Below, piece after piece: positions 52,877 through 61,347 of a stretch of 64,000 nucleotides of DNA. Under the pieces are notes generated by a model. It was given only the letters and a program-made list of their open reading frames with translations, searched no databases and was not told where the DNA came from. The translations under genes and the position numbers were made by a program. Each line of letters starts with the position of its first letter. Within the stretch, counting starts at the first letter, position 1. This DNA comes from Leptospiraceae bacterium (GTDB lineage Bacteria > Spirochaetota > Leptospiria > Leptospirales > Leptospiraceae): contig JACKPB010000001.1 in the NCBI GenBank assembly GCA_024233875.1, forward strand, positions 434,001-498,000, given 5' to 3'.

Positions 52877-53236
52877 TCAATTGGATTCGGAGGTTTCCTT
52901 CCAGATGCTTCTGTATTTGATACCCAGATAAATATCTTTTTGGAGTAGTAAGCTGATGCTTTTTTGGGTTTCGGGATCTATAATCAATTTGAAAAATGGC
53001 ATATCTTTTTTTCGGGAAATTATTTTTTGGATTTCCTCTTCCGCACGCAACCTTCCCTCGATACATTCATTTTTGTACTTGTCTCCTTTGTATTCCGCGC
53101 AGGAGAGAGCGATCTCGATGGGGTCTCCTTTTTTTAGGGATTCTTTGATCTTCACTTCCTGAGGGTTCTTTTTGCAATCAATCAGGGTAAAGAGGAGAAT
53201 GAAAAAAAAGGTATAGGTTAGCTGAGAAGTAGAAAT
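52877..53236 (-). CDS. Small lipoprotein with non-standard start codon
   Basis: The coding frame shows a signal peptide FFFILLFTLIDC followed by a charged mature part of about 99 residues (KKNPQEVKIKESLKKGD, SCAEYKGDKYKNEC). The only ATG/GTG/TTG start in the frame that could be used is a GTG at 53155, after the signal peptide. An ATT at 53236, preceded by AGGAG seven bases upstream, would give a 119-residue lipoprotein. The frame overlaps the end of the 53218-54270 gene by 19 bases. A T8 tract lies in the signal-peptide codons. Function is unknown. Confidence 0.6.
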   Translation of the reverse strand: MSTSQLTYTFFFILLFTLIDCKKNPQEVKIKESLKKGDPIEIALSCAEYKGDKYKNECIEGRLRAEEEIQKIISRKKDMPFFKLIIDPETQKSISLLLQKDIYLGIKYRSIWKETSESN

Positions 53237-54270
53237 ATAAGAACTCCTATCAATAGACTGAAACCGGCTATAATGATCACTATCATTTGAATAGAACTGG
53301 TATCGATTACTTCTTCCTCTATTGGAAACGAAATTCGAACCGGATGAGTTTCCTGAGCATGAAGCAAAACTCCTTTAGGACCCTTAGCAAAGATATGGTA
53401 TTCGTTTTTGGGACCTGCGATTATTTTAATAAAATTTCCAACGACGGGAATTGCTTTCCCATTCTTACTAAAACCGCCCAGCTCCTTAGCTGTATTCTTT
53501 TCCTCTTCTGTAAATTGGGGAAGGTGAAAGTAGAGAGGTTGGTTGGGTTTTATTTTATTGAACTCTACTCCTCTGGCAGGGGAGATTCCTGCATTGCATT
53601 TTACGACTCGTTTGTAATTTAAAAAAATCTCATCCAGAGCCTGCTCTACAGATGTTTTGGAGAGTTGTTGAACTTCTTCAGTTTTGTCCTTGTTTTCTTT
53701 GGACTCATCTTCCAGAGGATTTCTAACTTCAGGATAGATTCCTCTTAAGGTGTTGTACGTATAAAAATCTGAGCTCTTCACTCTTTCCACTTCAATAAAA
53801 ACCTGGGTGTTTTTGATCTTGGTTTCAACTATCAAGGCTTCTTCCAGGACACTAGAAATCTCACTATTGTGCTTTTTTTTGATATTGAAAAGGATCGATT
53901 CCATAGCATTTCCGGATAAGGTTCTGTAGATACACCTACCTACTCTTTCTGAGAGGGCTGTTTCGATTCCGCCATAATCGAGAAGTTTGAGTATGTCTTC
54001 AAAAATTTGTTCCATAGACTCAAAGGTTCGGATTTTTTTGATATTAGTAGACGTTCCAACAACTGAGTAAATATCCAAGATCTTCTTTTTGATTTCTGAG
54101 ATTAGGATTAAGAGAATCCCGTTTTTACTCTGCAAGTCGATAGAAAGTTTGAGGATGAATGCATCTTTTAAGTCTCCATTGATTACGCTCATCGCCTCTT
54201 CTTTGGAGTTGACTGATCTTAGTGTGTAGCTTAATAATTCTTCTGGATTGATATCGTCTCTAACTGTCAT
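53218..54270 (-). CDS. Tail-anchored membrane protein of unknown function
   Basis: The 350-residue product (ATG at 54270) has an N-terminal half that looks cytoplasmic and mixed alpha/beta. A Lys/Glu linker (about 195-215) and a compact domain (PLYFHLPQFTEEEKN, AKGPKGVLLHAQETHPVRI) follow. A single C-terminal membrane span (MIVIIIAGFSLLIGVLIFLLLS) ends the protein, so it should be tail-anchored with nearly everything in the cytoplasm. Start and stop of the GHKL gene overlap as TGATG. No family is recognised. Confidence 0.65.
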   Translation of the reverse strand: MTVRDDINPEELLSYTLRSVNSKEEAMSVINGDLKDAFILKLSIDLQSKNGILLILISEIKKKILDIYSVVGTSTNIKKIRTFESMEQIFEDILKLLDYGGIETALSERVGRCIYRTLSGNAMESILFNIKKKHNSEISSVLEEALIVETKIKNTQVFIEVERVKSSDFYTYNTLRGIYPEVRNPLEDESKENKDKTEEVQQLSKTSVEQALDEIFLNYKRVVKCNAGISPARGVEFNKIKPNQPLYFHLPQFTEEEKNTAKELGGFSKNGKAIPVVGNFIKIIAGPKNEYHIFAKGPKGVLLHAQETHPVRISFPIEEEVIDTSSIQMIVIIIAGFSLLIGVLIFLLLS

Positions 54271-55031
54271 CAATAATGAATTTCCTTTAAAATTTCTTCT
54301 CTCGGTAATCCGGATGATAATTTTTCATTAAAAACAACTCGGAAGGGCTTGTAATCTTCGCTCAGTGGGATTTCAACCTTGGCTATAGTCTCGGAGGAGT
54401 AAGAATTCGAAGATATGGTAAATAGATGTCTGTCGTAACCGCTTTGAACCAACATGATTTCAACCAGTGTGATACCCATACCGGCACCTTCTGTATTGTC
54501 TCCATGATCCATATAGAACTCAAATAGATTGTCATACTTTTTGGCTTTTATGAATTTCTCTCTGATTCTTTTTTCTTCTTTGGGTAGTAGGGGAAAATTA
54601 TTTATGATTCGAAGTAGGATACGATCTTTATTGTAAGCGATCTTCACACTTACTCTGTATCCTTTTTCTTTCATTTTTTCTTTGTAAAATGGAAATTTTC
54701 TATCTGTAAGGTTTTCCTTAAATTGGTGCATAAGGAGTTCGTATTTTTGCTCATCACCGGCTTCAAGATTGTTCTCTTCAAAAACAATTCGTTTGATAGC
54801 GGCCTTTGTCGAATTGACAATCAATTCTTTTGCGGAGGTATAGAGCAATTCCATCAATTCGGTTCTGGAATATTTTTCGAGGACCTTAGTGAATATGTAC
54901 TTTAGTTTCGCTTCCCCGGAATCACCCAAAACATGAGTGATAAAATTGATCGAGGTTCCCGTGGACACAGCTTCATCGACTTTATTTTTAAAATCTTCCA
55001 ATAATAGGTTTTCTGGATCGATGTCGCTCAT
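54270..55031 (-). CDS. GHKL-type (histidine-kinase-like) ATPase domain protein
   Basis: The 253-residue product has the Bergerat ATP-binding fold features: an N-box SAKELIVNSTKAA (E and N for Mg-ATP), and a G-rich lid HGDNTEGAGMGITLVEIM. No phosphorylatable-His dimerisation domain is visible, so it is closer to anti-sigma-kinase or chaperone-like GHKL proteins than to a normal sensor kinase. The ATG at 55031 is used; a TTG at 55058 adds nine residues and neither has a clear SD. It heads a six-gene chain. Confidence 0.7.
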   Translation of the reverse strand: MSDIDPENLLLEDFKNKVDEAVSTGTSINFITHVLGDSGEAKLKYIFTKVLEKYSRTELMELLYTSAKELIVNSTKAAIKRIVFEENNLEAGDEQKYELLMHQFKENLTDRKFPFYKEKMKEKGYRVSVKIAYNKDRILLRIINNFPLLPKEEKRIREKFIKAKKYDNLFEFYMDHGDNTEGAGMGITLVEIMLVQSGYDRHLFTISSNSYSSETIAKVEIPLSEDYKPFRVVFNEKLSSGLPREEILKEIHY

Positions 55032-55096
55032 CTTTGGGTTTAAATCCGATAAATTCAATAAAAACTTATTTTAATCCACAATTTTGTAAAGCATTT

Positions 55097-56437
55097 CTAT
55101 GTTAATAAAGTTTGAATCAGCTGAAAAACAGAATTCATATTTTCAGATGATTTATGAATTTTGTTTACAAGTTTTGAATCAATACCGGGGATTTCCGATT
55201 CATGGTATGCGGTTTTGAACTCTGTAAATTTCAATCCATTGGCAGTCGAAATAATCACGACCTTTTCACCTTTCAATATTTTCTTTTTTTCGATCAATTT
55301 GAGCATGGCGGCTAGTGCAACACCGGTATGGGGGTCATTGTAGAGCCCGTACTGATCCCCCCTGGAAGCGGCATCTGCCAATTCTTCTTCGCTTGCCTGC
55401 TCTACAATCCCATTGAATTTTTTCAATATACGAATCGCTTTTTTTACTGAGACAGGATTTCCTATTTGAATTGCAGAAGCCAGAGTTTTTTGGGCTTCTT
55501 TGGGCTGGAAGTCTTCAAAATTTTTCAGATAAGATTCATAAAGCGGATTTGCTTTCTGAGCCTGAGCCAGGACGATCCCCGGAAGTTTTTGTATGAGACC
55601 GAGTTCTTCCATGAGTTCAAAGCCCTGACCCAGAGCGGAGACATTTCCGAGATTTCCTCCCGGAATGACGATCCAATCGGGAACTTCCCAGGACAATTGT
55701 TGAAGAATTTCGATAGCTATAGTCTTTTGACCTTCTATCCTCAGAGAATTCATCGAGTTGGCTAGATAGATCCCCGGGTCTTTGGAAACTTCCTGAACGA
55801 CCTTCATGCACCCATCGAAATCAGTATCGAGGGAGATGACTTTGGCACCGTTGGAAACAGGTTGAATCAATTGGGCTGTGGATACTTTATTGGCGGGTAA
55901 AAAAACTAGGGTGGGGATCCCGGCTTTGGCGGCATAGGAAGCAAGGGCGGCGGAAGTATCCCCTGTGCTGGCACAGGCGACAGCTCGAATCGGGAGACCC
56001 ATTCTCCGCATCCGATTTACCTGACTCACCAGAACAGTCATTCCCAGATCTTTGAAGGATCCGGTATGAGAGATCCCGCATTGTTTGATGTGAAGTGAAC
56101 CCAAACCGAGGTCTTTTGCCCATCTGGAGGCATTGAATAAGTGGGTGTTTCCTTCGCCCGAAGAAACAATGTCTTCATCGGCGATAGAGGGAAGAACCCA
56201 TTCTTTTTTATTCCAAATCCCCGAATTGTTTGGAAATCGAACCGATCCGAGACGGGAGTCAAATAGCTCCTTCCATTCTTTTCCGGATTTCTTTTTCAAC
56301 TCATTTGTGTTGTGTTTCACTTCCAGAAGTTCTCCACAGGAAGTGCATCGGTAGATCACGGTATCAAGATCAAATTCCTTTCTACAATCTGGGTTTATGC
56401 AGGAAAAATGGGCGGAAAAGTTCAAATGAGTAGACAT
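55097..56437 (-). CDS. thrC: Threonine synthase
   Basis: The 446-residue product is a PLP enzyme that makes threonine from O-phosphohomoserine. An N-terminal zinc ribbon is visible (C13, C18, C31, C34). The PLP lysine is in HTGSFKDLGM, and the phosphate-binding glycine loop is IPGGNLGNVSALG. It is of the class with an added N-terminal zinc region rather than the yeast type. It is monocistronic and divergent from the MATE gene, 44 bases apart. Confidence 0.94.
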   Translation of the reverse strand: MSTHLNFSAHFSCINPDCRKEFDLDTVIYRCTSCGELLEVKHNTNELKKKSGKEWKELFDSRLGSVRFPNNSGIWNKKEWVLPSIADEDIVSSGEGNTHLFNASRWAKDLGLGSLHIKQCGISHTGSFKDLGMTVLVSQVNRMRRMGLPIRAVACASTGDTSAALASYAAKAGIPTLVFLPANKVSTAQLIQPVSNGAKVISLDTDFDGCMKVVQEVSKDPGIYLANSMNSLRIEGQKTIAIEILQQLSWEVPDWIVIPGGNLGNVSALGQGFELMEELGLIQKLPGIVLAQAQKANPLYESYLKNFEDFQPKEAQKTLASAIQIGNPVSVKKAIRILKKFNGIVEQASEEELADAASRGDQYGLYNDPHTGVALAAMLKLIEKKKILKGEKVVIISTANGLKFTEFKTAYHESEIPGIDSKLVNKIHKSSENMNSVFQLIQTLLT

Positions 56438-56481
56438 AAATAGAACATTTTTTTTCAGTCTCTCAATTACAAGTAGAAATT

Positions 56482-57840
56482 ATGACATTTAAAAATGCAA
56501 TTTACTCCCGGTTTCGAGCTCATTTGAACCAAAAGATTTTTCAATTGGCATTTCCGGTATTTCTGGGAATGACCAGCTTCACAATCATTCAAATTTCGGA
56601 CACCTTCATGGTGGGAAAGTTGGGTGAGTATGCGATAGCTGCCGCCGGAATGGGGGGGATCGCTTACTTCACAGTTCTGGCTTTTCTTATGAATGGATCC
56701 GTGGGGATTCAAATCCTGACATCGAGAAGGTATGGAGAAAAAAATCCCAAAGCCATAGGAGAAATTCTTTTTTCCGTCCTCATTGCAGGAATTTTTGTTT
56801 CCGCTTTGATCACATGGTTGGGCTCCCTATTTTCACCCTACCTCATTTCACGAATGACTCCCGATCTAAAACTGAGAGAAGAGGCTACCGTCTATCTTCA
56901 GGCGAGATTTTGGGGAACTCTTGGATATCTAATGCTCTACACACTCAGAGGATACTTTGATGGGTTGGGTAAGCCGATCATCGGGATGTATTCAGCGATC
57001 TTGACTATGGTTTCCAATATATTTTTCAATTGGATTTTCATTTATGGAAACCTGGGAGTTCCTGCTATGGGGGTAAAGGGAGCCGGAATCGCATCTTCTC
57101 TGGCGGGAGGAGTTGGGTTTCTTGTTTTTTTCCTATTTTTGTTCGGGAAAGAAACCCGAAATTATCTGAGATTGAGCCAATATAGACTCAGATGGGAAAT
57201 TCTCAAGACCACCTTTCGAATCGGATTTCCCTCAGCTATGGATGGTTCTTTAACAAATATAGCATTTCTAATTTTCAATAAAATGGCTGCTGATATAGGT
57301 GTGGAGAGCGTGGCGGCCTCTCAGATTGTCTTTTCCGTTCTGACACTTTCCTTCATGCCGGGATTTGCATTTAGTGTCGCAGCCACTACGATTTTCGGAC
57401 ACGCCATCGGTTCCGGAAAATTCAAAAAAGCAATCCTCGCTACCTATCGATCCGCATTCTTCTCCGCAATTTTGATGGGGATGATGGGAATTCTTTTTAT
57501 TATTTTCGGAAAAGAGATCATTTCACAATTTTCAGAAGGAGACAAATTGATCCATGAAGCCTATCCTGCTCTGGTCGTTGTCTCATTGGTTCAGGTGGGA
57601 GATGCCTATCATATGGTTTTCGGAGCAGCACTCAAGAGTGCGGGGCTTGTGGTTTGGGTCCTCCTGAGCTATGTGATCGTATCCTATGGAATCATGCTAC
57701 CTTTGGCCTATTGGTTGGGAATTGAATTGGGATTGGGAACTATGGGGCTCTGGTCTTCGATCAGTCTCTGGCTCCTGATCCTGTCTTTACTTTTTCTATG
57801 GAAATTTAGAAAAGGAGATTGGAAATCGATTCAGCTTTAA
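56482..57840 (+). CDS. MATE family efflux transporter
   Basis: The 452-residue protein has 12 membrane helices in two homologous halves. MATE-typical segments are QIFQLAFPVFLGMTSFTIIQ, DTFMVGKLG, MNGSVGIQILTSRRYG, and the repeat-half sequence RIGFPSAMDG with ASQIVFSV. It should export drugs or metabolites by Na+ or H+ antiport; substrate unknown. The ATG at 56482 has only a weak SD. Intergenic space to thrC is short, so promoters overlap. Confidence 0.92.
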   Translation: MTFKNAIYSRFRAHLNQKIFQLAFPVFLGMTSFTIIQISDTFMVGKLGEYAIAAAGMGGIAYFTVLAFLMNGSVGIQILTSRRYGEKNPKAIGEILFSVLIAGIFVSALITWLGSLFSPYLISRMTPDLKLREEATVYLQARFWGTLGYLMLYTLRGYFDGLGKPIIGMYSAILTMVSNIFFNWIFIYGNLGVPAMGVKGAGIASSLAGGVGFLVFFLFLFGKETRNYLRLSQYRLRWEILKTTFRIGFPSAMDGSLTNIAFLIFNKMAADIGVESVAASQIVFSVLTLSFMPGFAFSVAATTIFGHAIGSGKFKKAILATYRSAFFSAILMGMMGILFIIFGKEIISQFSEGDKLIHEAYPALVVVSLVQVGDAYHMVFGAALKSAGLVVWVLLSYVIVSYGIMLPLAYWLGIELGLGTMGLWSSISLWLLILSLLFLWKFRKGDWKSIQL

Positions 57841-57879
57841 AATTATTGGAATAATCATTACATCTAGAAGAGGAAAATT

Positions 57880-58902
57880 TTGAAAAGAGCTTTGATCACA
57901 GGGATCACCGGACAGGACGGATCGTATTTAACAGAATTTTTATTAGAAAAGGGATATCAGGTTTATGGGATTGTTAGACGATCCAGTCTTTTCAATCGGG
58001 GAAGGATAGAGCATCTTCATTCCAATCCGAACCTACATCTTCTTTATGGAGATCTGACAGATTCCAGTAACTTGAATCGTATCCTGGAAAAAGTAAAACC
58101 CGATGAAATTTACAATCTGGCGGCTCAATCTCATGTAGGAGTTTCCTTTGAAGTTCCCGAATACACTGCTGAGGTGGATGCAGTGGGGACTCTCCGATTC
58201 CTGGATGCAATCAAGGACAGTCATCTTAAAACCCGTTTTTATCAGGCCTCCACATCGGAACTCTACGGTAAGGTTCAGGAAGTTCCCCAAACCGAAAAGA
58301 CTCCCTTCTATCCCAGATCGCCCTATGCGGTAGCCAAGCTGTATGCGTTCTGGATTGTTGTGAATTATAGAGAAGCTTTTGGAATTCATGCATCTAACGG
58401 AATCCTCTTCAACCATGAATCCCCGAGACGGGGAGAAAATTTCGTTACAAGAAAGATCACCTTGGGTGTGGCAAAGATCAGAGCAGGTTCGGATGAGATC
58501 CTTTCCTTAGGGAATCTCGATGCCAGAAGGGACTGGGGCTATGCACCCGATTATGTAAGAATGATGTGGATGATGCTTCAGCAGGAAGTTCCGGATGATT
58601 ATGTAGTTGCCACAAATGAAATGCACACTGTGAGAGAATTTGTAGAACTTTCCTTCAGAATTGCAGGGATTGAAGTAGCCTGGGAAGGAGAAGGGGATAC
58701 CGAAATAGGAAAAGATAAAAAGACAGGTAAAACCATAGTGAAGGTCAATCCAAAATTCTATCGTCCTACAGAGGTAGAACAATTATTAGGAGATCCTAAA
58801 AAAGCAAAAGAGAAACTGGGTTGGGAGCCTGCCGTCAAATTTGAAGAATTAGTAAAAATTATGACTGTAGCTGATTGCAAGGCACTGGGAATTCAACTCT
58901 AA
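57880..58902 (+). CDS. gmd: GDP-mannose 4,6-dehydratase
   Basis: The 340-residue short-chain dehydratase has Rossmann GITGQDGSYL (8-17), the RRSSLFNRGRIEHL region of NADP binding, AAQSHVGVSF, the catalytic STSELYG, and YAVAK with Tyr-Lys. It converts GDP-mannose to GDP-4-keto-6-deoxymannose, the first step to GDP-fucose/rhamnose/perosamine for surface glycans. The start is TTG at 57880 with AGAGGA five bases upstream. It is isolated from other sugar genes in this window. Confidence 0.94.
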   Translation: MKRALITGITGQDGSYLTEFLLEKGYQVYGIVRRSSLFNRGRIEHLHSNPNLHLLYGDLTDSSNLNRILEKVKPDEIYNLAAQSHVGVSFEVPEYTAEVDAVGTLRFLDAIKDSHLKTRFYQASTSELYGKVQEVPQTEKTPFYPRSPYAVAKLYAFWIVVNYREAFGIHASNGILFNHESPRRGENFVTRKITLGVAKIRAGSDEILSLGNLDARRDWGYAPDYVRMMWMMLQQEVPDDYVVATNEMHTVREFVELSFRIAGIEVAWEGEGDTEIGKDKKTGKTIVKVNPKFYRPTEVEQLLGDPKKAKEKLGWEPAVKFEELVKIMTVADCKALGIQL

Positions 58903-59361
58903 GATCGAATCAAGAATTGACTTCCTTATTTTTATTATCTTTCTAAAAGGTTTAGAATCAAAGAAGTCGAAATACAATTGAAATCAGGAAAGCCTATCTC
59001 TCCCGGGTACACTTTCGGAAAAAACTTTCCTGAACTCGATAAATCCTTAAATTCATTCTAATTAAAAAATATCCTCATTCTAAGCTTTGTTCCCGGAACT
59101 TGCTGATTTCTTCTTTATTCAAAGAAAATAAATAGAATTAGGAGATACTTATTTTCAGAAAAGCTTGTGAATTTCTTATTGAGGTAGGTAGAGATTTTCT
59201 AACTGATTCTTCTGTGAATGCACAAATACTTTTGAAAATGGCTATAATTTTTCTTTGGAAATTACAAACTTATAGACAAATACAGATAGAAAATTCAAAT
59301 TTTCTTTGTATTCATTCTTGGGATTCTTTGGTTCCCAAAGATTGTTCCAAACTGAGGTAAG
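58903..59361. other. Intergenic region without recognised genes
   Basis: About 460 AT-rich bases separate gmd from the receiver-cyclase gene. A TATAAT hexamer at 59243-59248 has no good -35 partner at 16-18 bases. A weak hairpin (GGAAA/TTTCC with an AAAC loop) lies near 59020-59030. I found no ORF, RNA gene or mobile-element trace. Confidence 0.4.
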
Positions 59362-60435
59362 ATGGGAAAAGCCCGTGTTTTAATTGTAGATGATAGTCAG
59401 ACGACATTACTATTTATGGAAAAAATGGTAAGGGATGTGGGGCATTTCCCCTTAAAGAATACAAGTGGGGAACAGGCAATTGAGTACTTAACCAAGTATG
59501 AAGTCGATATTGTATTGATAGATTTTTATTTAAACGATATGAAAGCTACAGAAGTAATACGTACCATTAAAAATGGTATTCGACCCAATCTTCCTTTTGT
59601 CATCATATCGGCTGATTCATCCGAAGCTACAATCTTAGAAGGACTCACTTCCGGAGCCGAAGAATTCTTAACCAAACCCATCAATCGTGAAATTCTAAAA
59701 TTTAGAATGAACAATATAATTGAGAAAAAAAGCAAGGAGAAAGTACTTACAGAGCTGACTCAAAAACTGGAAAAAGAGAAAAAACTTCTCACAAGATATT
59801 TTCCTTCTGATCTGGTGGAGGAAATATTAAATGAATCTATCAATCCGGAAATAGGTGGTTTGAGTGTTACTGCTTCGATTTTATTTTTCGATCTCAGGGG
59901 ATCGACTTCGATTGCAGAAAAAAAACATCCGGCTGAGTTTGCTGATTTCCTTAGCCTTCTCTTTACGGACATCATGGATTTGATCTACGGGCACAAAGGG
60001 AGTGTGAACAAACTTTTAGGGGACGGAATTTTAGCAACATTCGGTTGTCCGGTATTCTCAGATTTTGATACCGAGAATTGTCTGAAGTGCGCACTTGCAA
60101 TCATAGAGTATTTTGAAACATTTAAGAATATTTCTAAGGTATTTGTAGATGATGAAGTTTCCTGCGGTGTGGGCATAGCGACGGGAAGAGTGTTTGCGGG
60201 AAATGTGGGTTCTTATCGGAGAATGGAGTACACCGTGATCGGGGAAGCAGTCAATATCGCGAGTCGACTCGAATCGGCAACCAAGGAAGTGGGAGAAAAA
60301 ATCCTCGTCGATGGGAATACTGTTCGGGCAATCAAAGAAAATATTTTTCATTTTGAAAAAGTAGATAAGAATACCGTAAGGGGCAAAAAGGGTGAGATTG
60401 AAATCTACAGTCTCAGGGGTTTGAAATCAGAATGA
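59362..60435 (+). CDS. Receiver-class III adenylate/guanylate cyclase
   Basis: The 357-residue product has a receiver domain at 1-125 (VLIVDDSQTT, phospho-acceptor region VLIDFYLND, FLTKPINRE), a short helical linker (LTELTQKLEKEKKLL) and a class III cyclase domain. The metal Asp residues are in LFFDLRGSTS and LLGDGILATFG; the base-recognition Lys precedes LLGDG, and EYTVIGEAVNIASRLE holds the Thr, Asn and Arg of the active site. Cyclic-AMP production under phosphorylation control is the likely function. GAGG lies just before the ATG. Confidence 0.9.
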   Translation: MGKARVLIVDDSQTTLLFMEKMVRDVGHFPLKNTSGEQAIEYLTKYEVDIVLIDFYLNDMKATEVIRTIKNGIRPNLPFVIISADSSEATILEGLTSGAEEFLTKPINREILKFRMNNIIEKKSKEKVLTELTQKLEKEKKLLTRYFPSDLVEEILNESINPEIGGLSVTASILFFDLRGSTSIAEKKHPAEFADFLSLLFTDIMDLIYGHKGSVNKLLGDGILATFGCPVFSDFDTENCLKCALAIIEYFETFKNISKVFVDDEVSCGVGIATGRVFAGNVGSYRRMEYTVIGEAVNIASRLESATKEVGEKILVDGNTVRAIKENIFHFEKVDKNTVRGKKGEIEIYSLRGLKSE

Positions 60436-60643
60436 AAACTATTTCTTATCAAAATAAGATAGTAAGATTTCTTCAAAATATTTTGATGAGAAACAAAGTG
60501 AAATAGGAAGATCCTGAATTTTGAAATCAATTGAATTGGACAGGGATTTTTGGGGTAATTTATTTTCGGGACAGCCTGCTAACGCAAAATAAATTTAAAA
60601 TGTAATACAAATATACAATAGATATATAGAAAGGTTAAGTACA

Positions 60644-61321
60644 ATGGAAATTGCAAACGACGAGTATGTAAAGATCAGAACTCTCATAAAAGATCGGGAA
60701 TTGGATGAAAAAAATTTAGACCTGGCTGAAGAATTGCTTATGAATCTTCTCAAGCAAAATCCCAAATGCAGTAGGTGTTATGGACTTCTCTGCGAAGTGT
60801 ACTACTGGAGAGGCGAAGAATCTGCTATGAACAAAATGGCGATTTATGAAAAAGGAGTGCAATTTGGGAACAAGGGAGTGGAATTAGATCCTTCCAATAT
60901 TGAATCCAATTTCTGGTTAGCAGTAAACAATGGTCTCTATGGTCTCGAGAAAGGAATTGTAAGTAGCTTCTTTCTTCTGGAACCAATAGAAACCCATTTT
61001 CAAAAATCTTTAAAAATTGATGAATCCTATTTTTACGGGGGACCCCATCGGGCTATTGGATGGTTTTATTTTCAGATTCCTTCCTGGCCAATTTCTAAAG
61101 GAGATCCTAAAAAAGGTTTAACTCATATTCGTAAGGCTCTGGAATACGGTCCTGATTTTCCTTTGAATCATTATTACGCTGCCAGGATCTTATTGTCTAT
61201 GCGGAATAGAAAAGAAGCCAATCCACATATTGAATTTTTATTAGCTCTTCCCCGAAATGATAGATACAAGAGAGAAGAATTGAGATATAAGAATGATATT
61301 CAAAACTACTTATATAAGTAA
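60644..61321 (+). CDS. TPR-rich protein (TatT-like)
   Basis: The 225-residue product consists of TPR-like helices, with NPKCSRCYGLLCEVYYWRG, GNKGVELDPSNIESNFWLA, GGPHRAIGWFYFQIPSWP and KALEYGPDFPLNHYYAARIL. The last two resemble TatT, the TPR partner of TRAP transporters known in spirochaetes, though no signal peptide is seen here. AAAGG precedes the ATG by 9 bases. Protein-protein or solute-binding role uncertain. Confidence 0.6.
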   Translation: MEIANDEYVKIRTLIKDRELDEKNLDLAEELLMNLLKQNPKCSRCYGLLCEVYYWRGEESAMNKMAIYEKGVQFGNKGVELDPSNIESNFWLAVNNGLYGLEKGIVSSFFLLEPIETHFQKSLKIDESYFYGGPHRAIGWFYFQIPSWPISKGDPKKGLTHIRKALEYGPDFPLNHYYAARILLSMRNRKEANPHIEFLLALPRNDRYKREELRYKNDIQNYLYK

Positions 61322-61347
61322 TTCTGAATATCATTGATTACTGATAT

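Noticed and set aside
53202..53251. Programmed frameshift joining the tail-anchored protein to the small lipoprotein at the T8 tract
   Set aside because: The T8 lies after the upstream stop codon, so ribosomes of the upstream frame would not reach it; an ATT start or sequence error is simpler.
42491..55031. Horizontally acquired genomic island
   Set aside because: No integrase, flanking repeat, tRNA-end duplication or visible shift in base composition was found; neighbours are housekeeping genes in normal operons.
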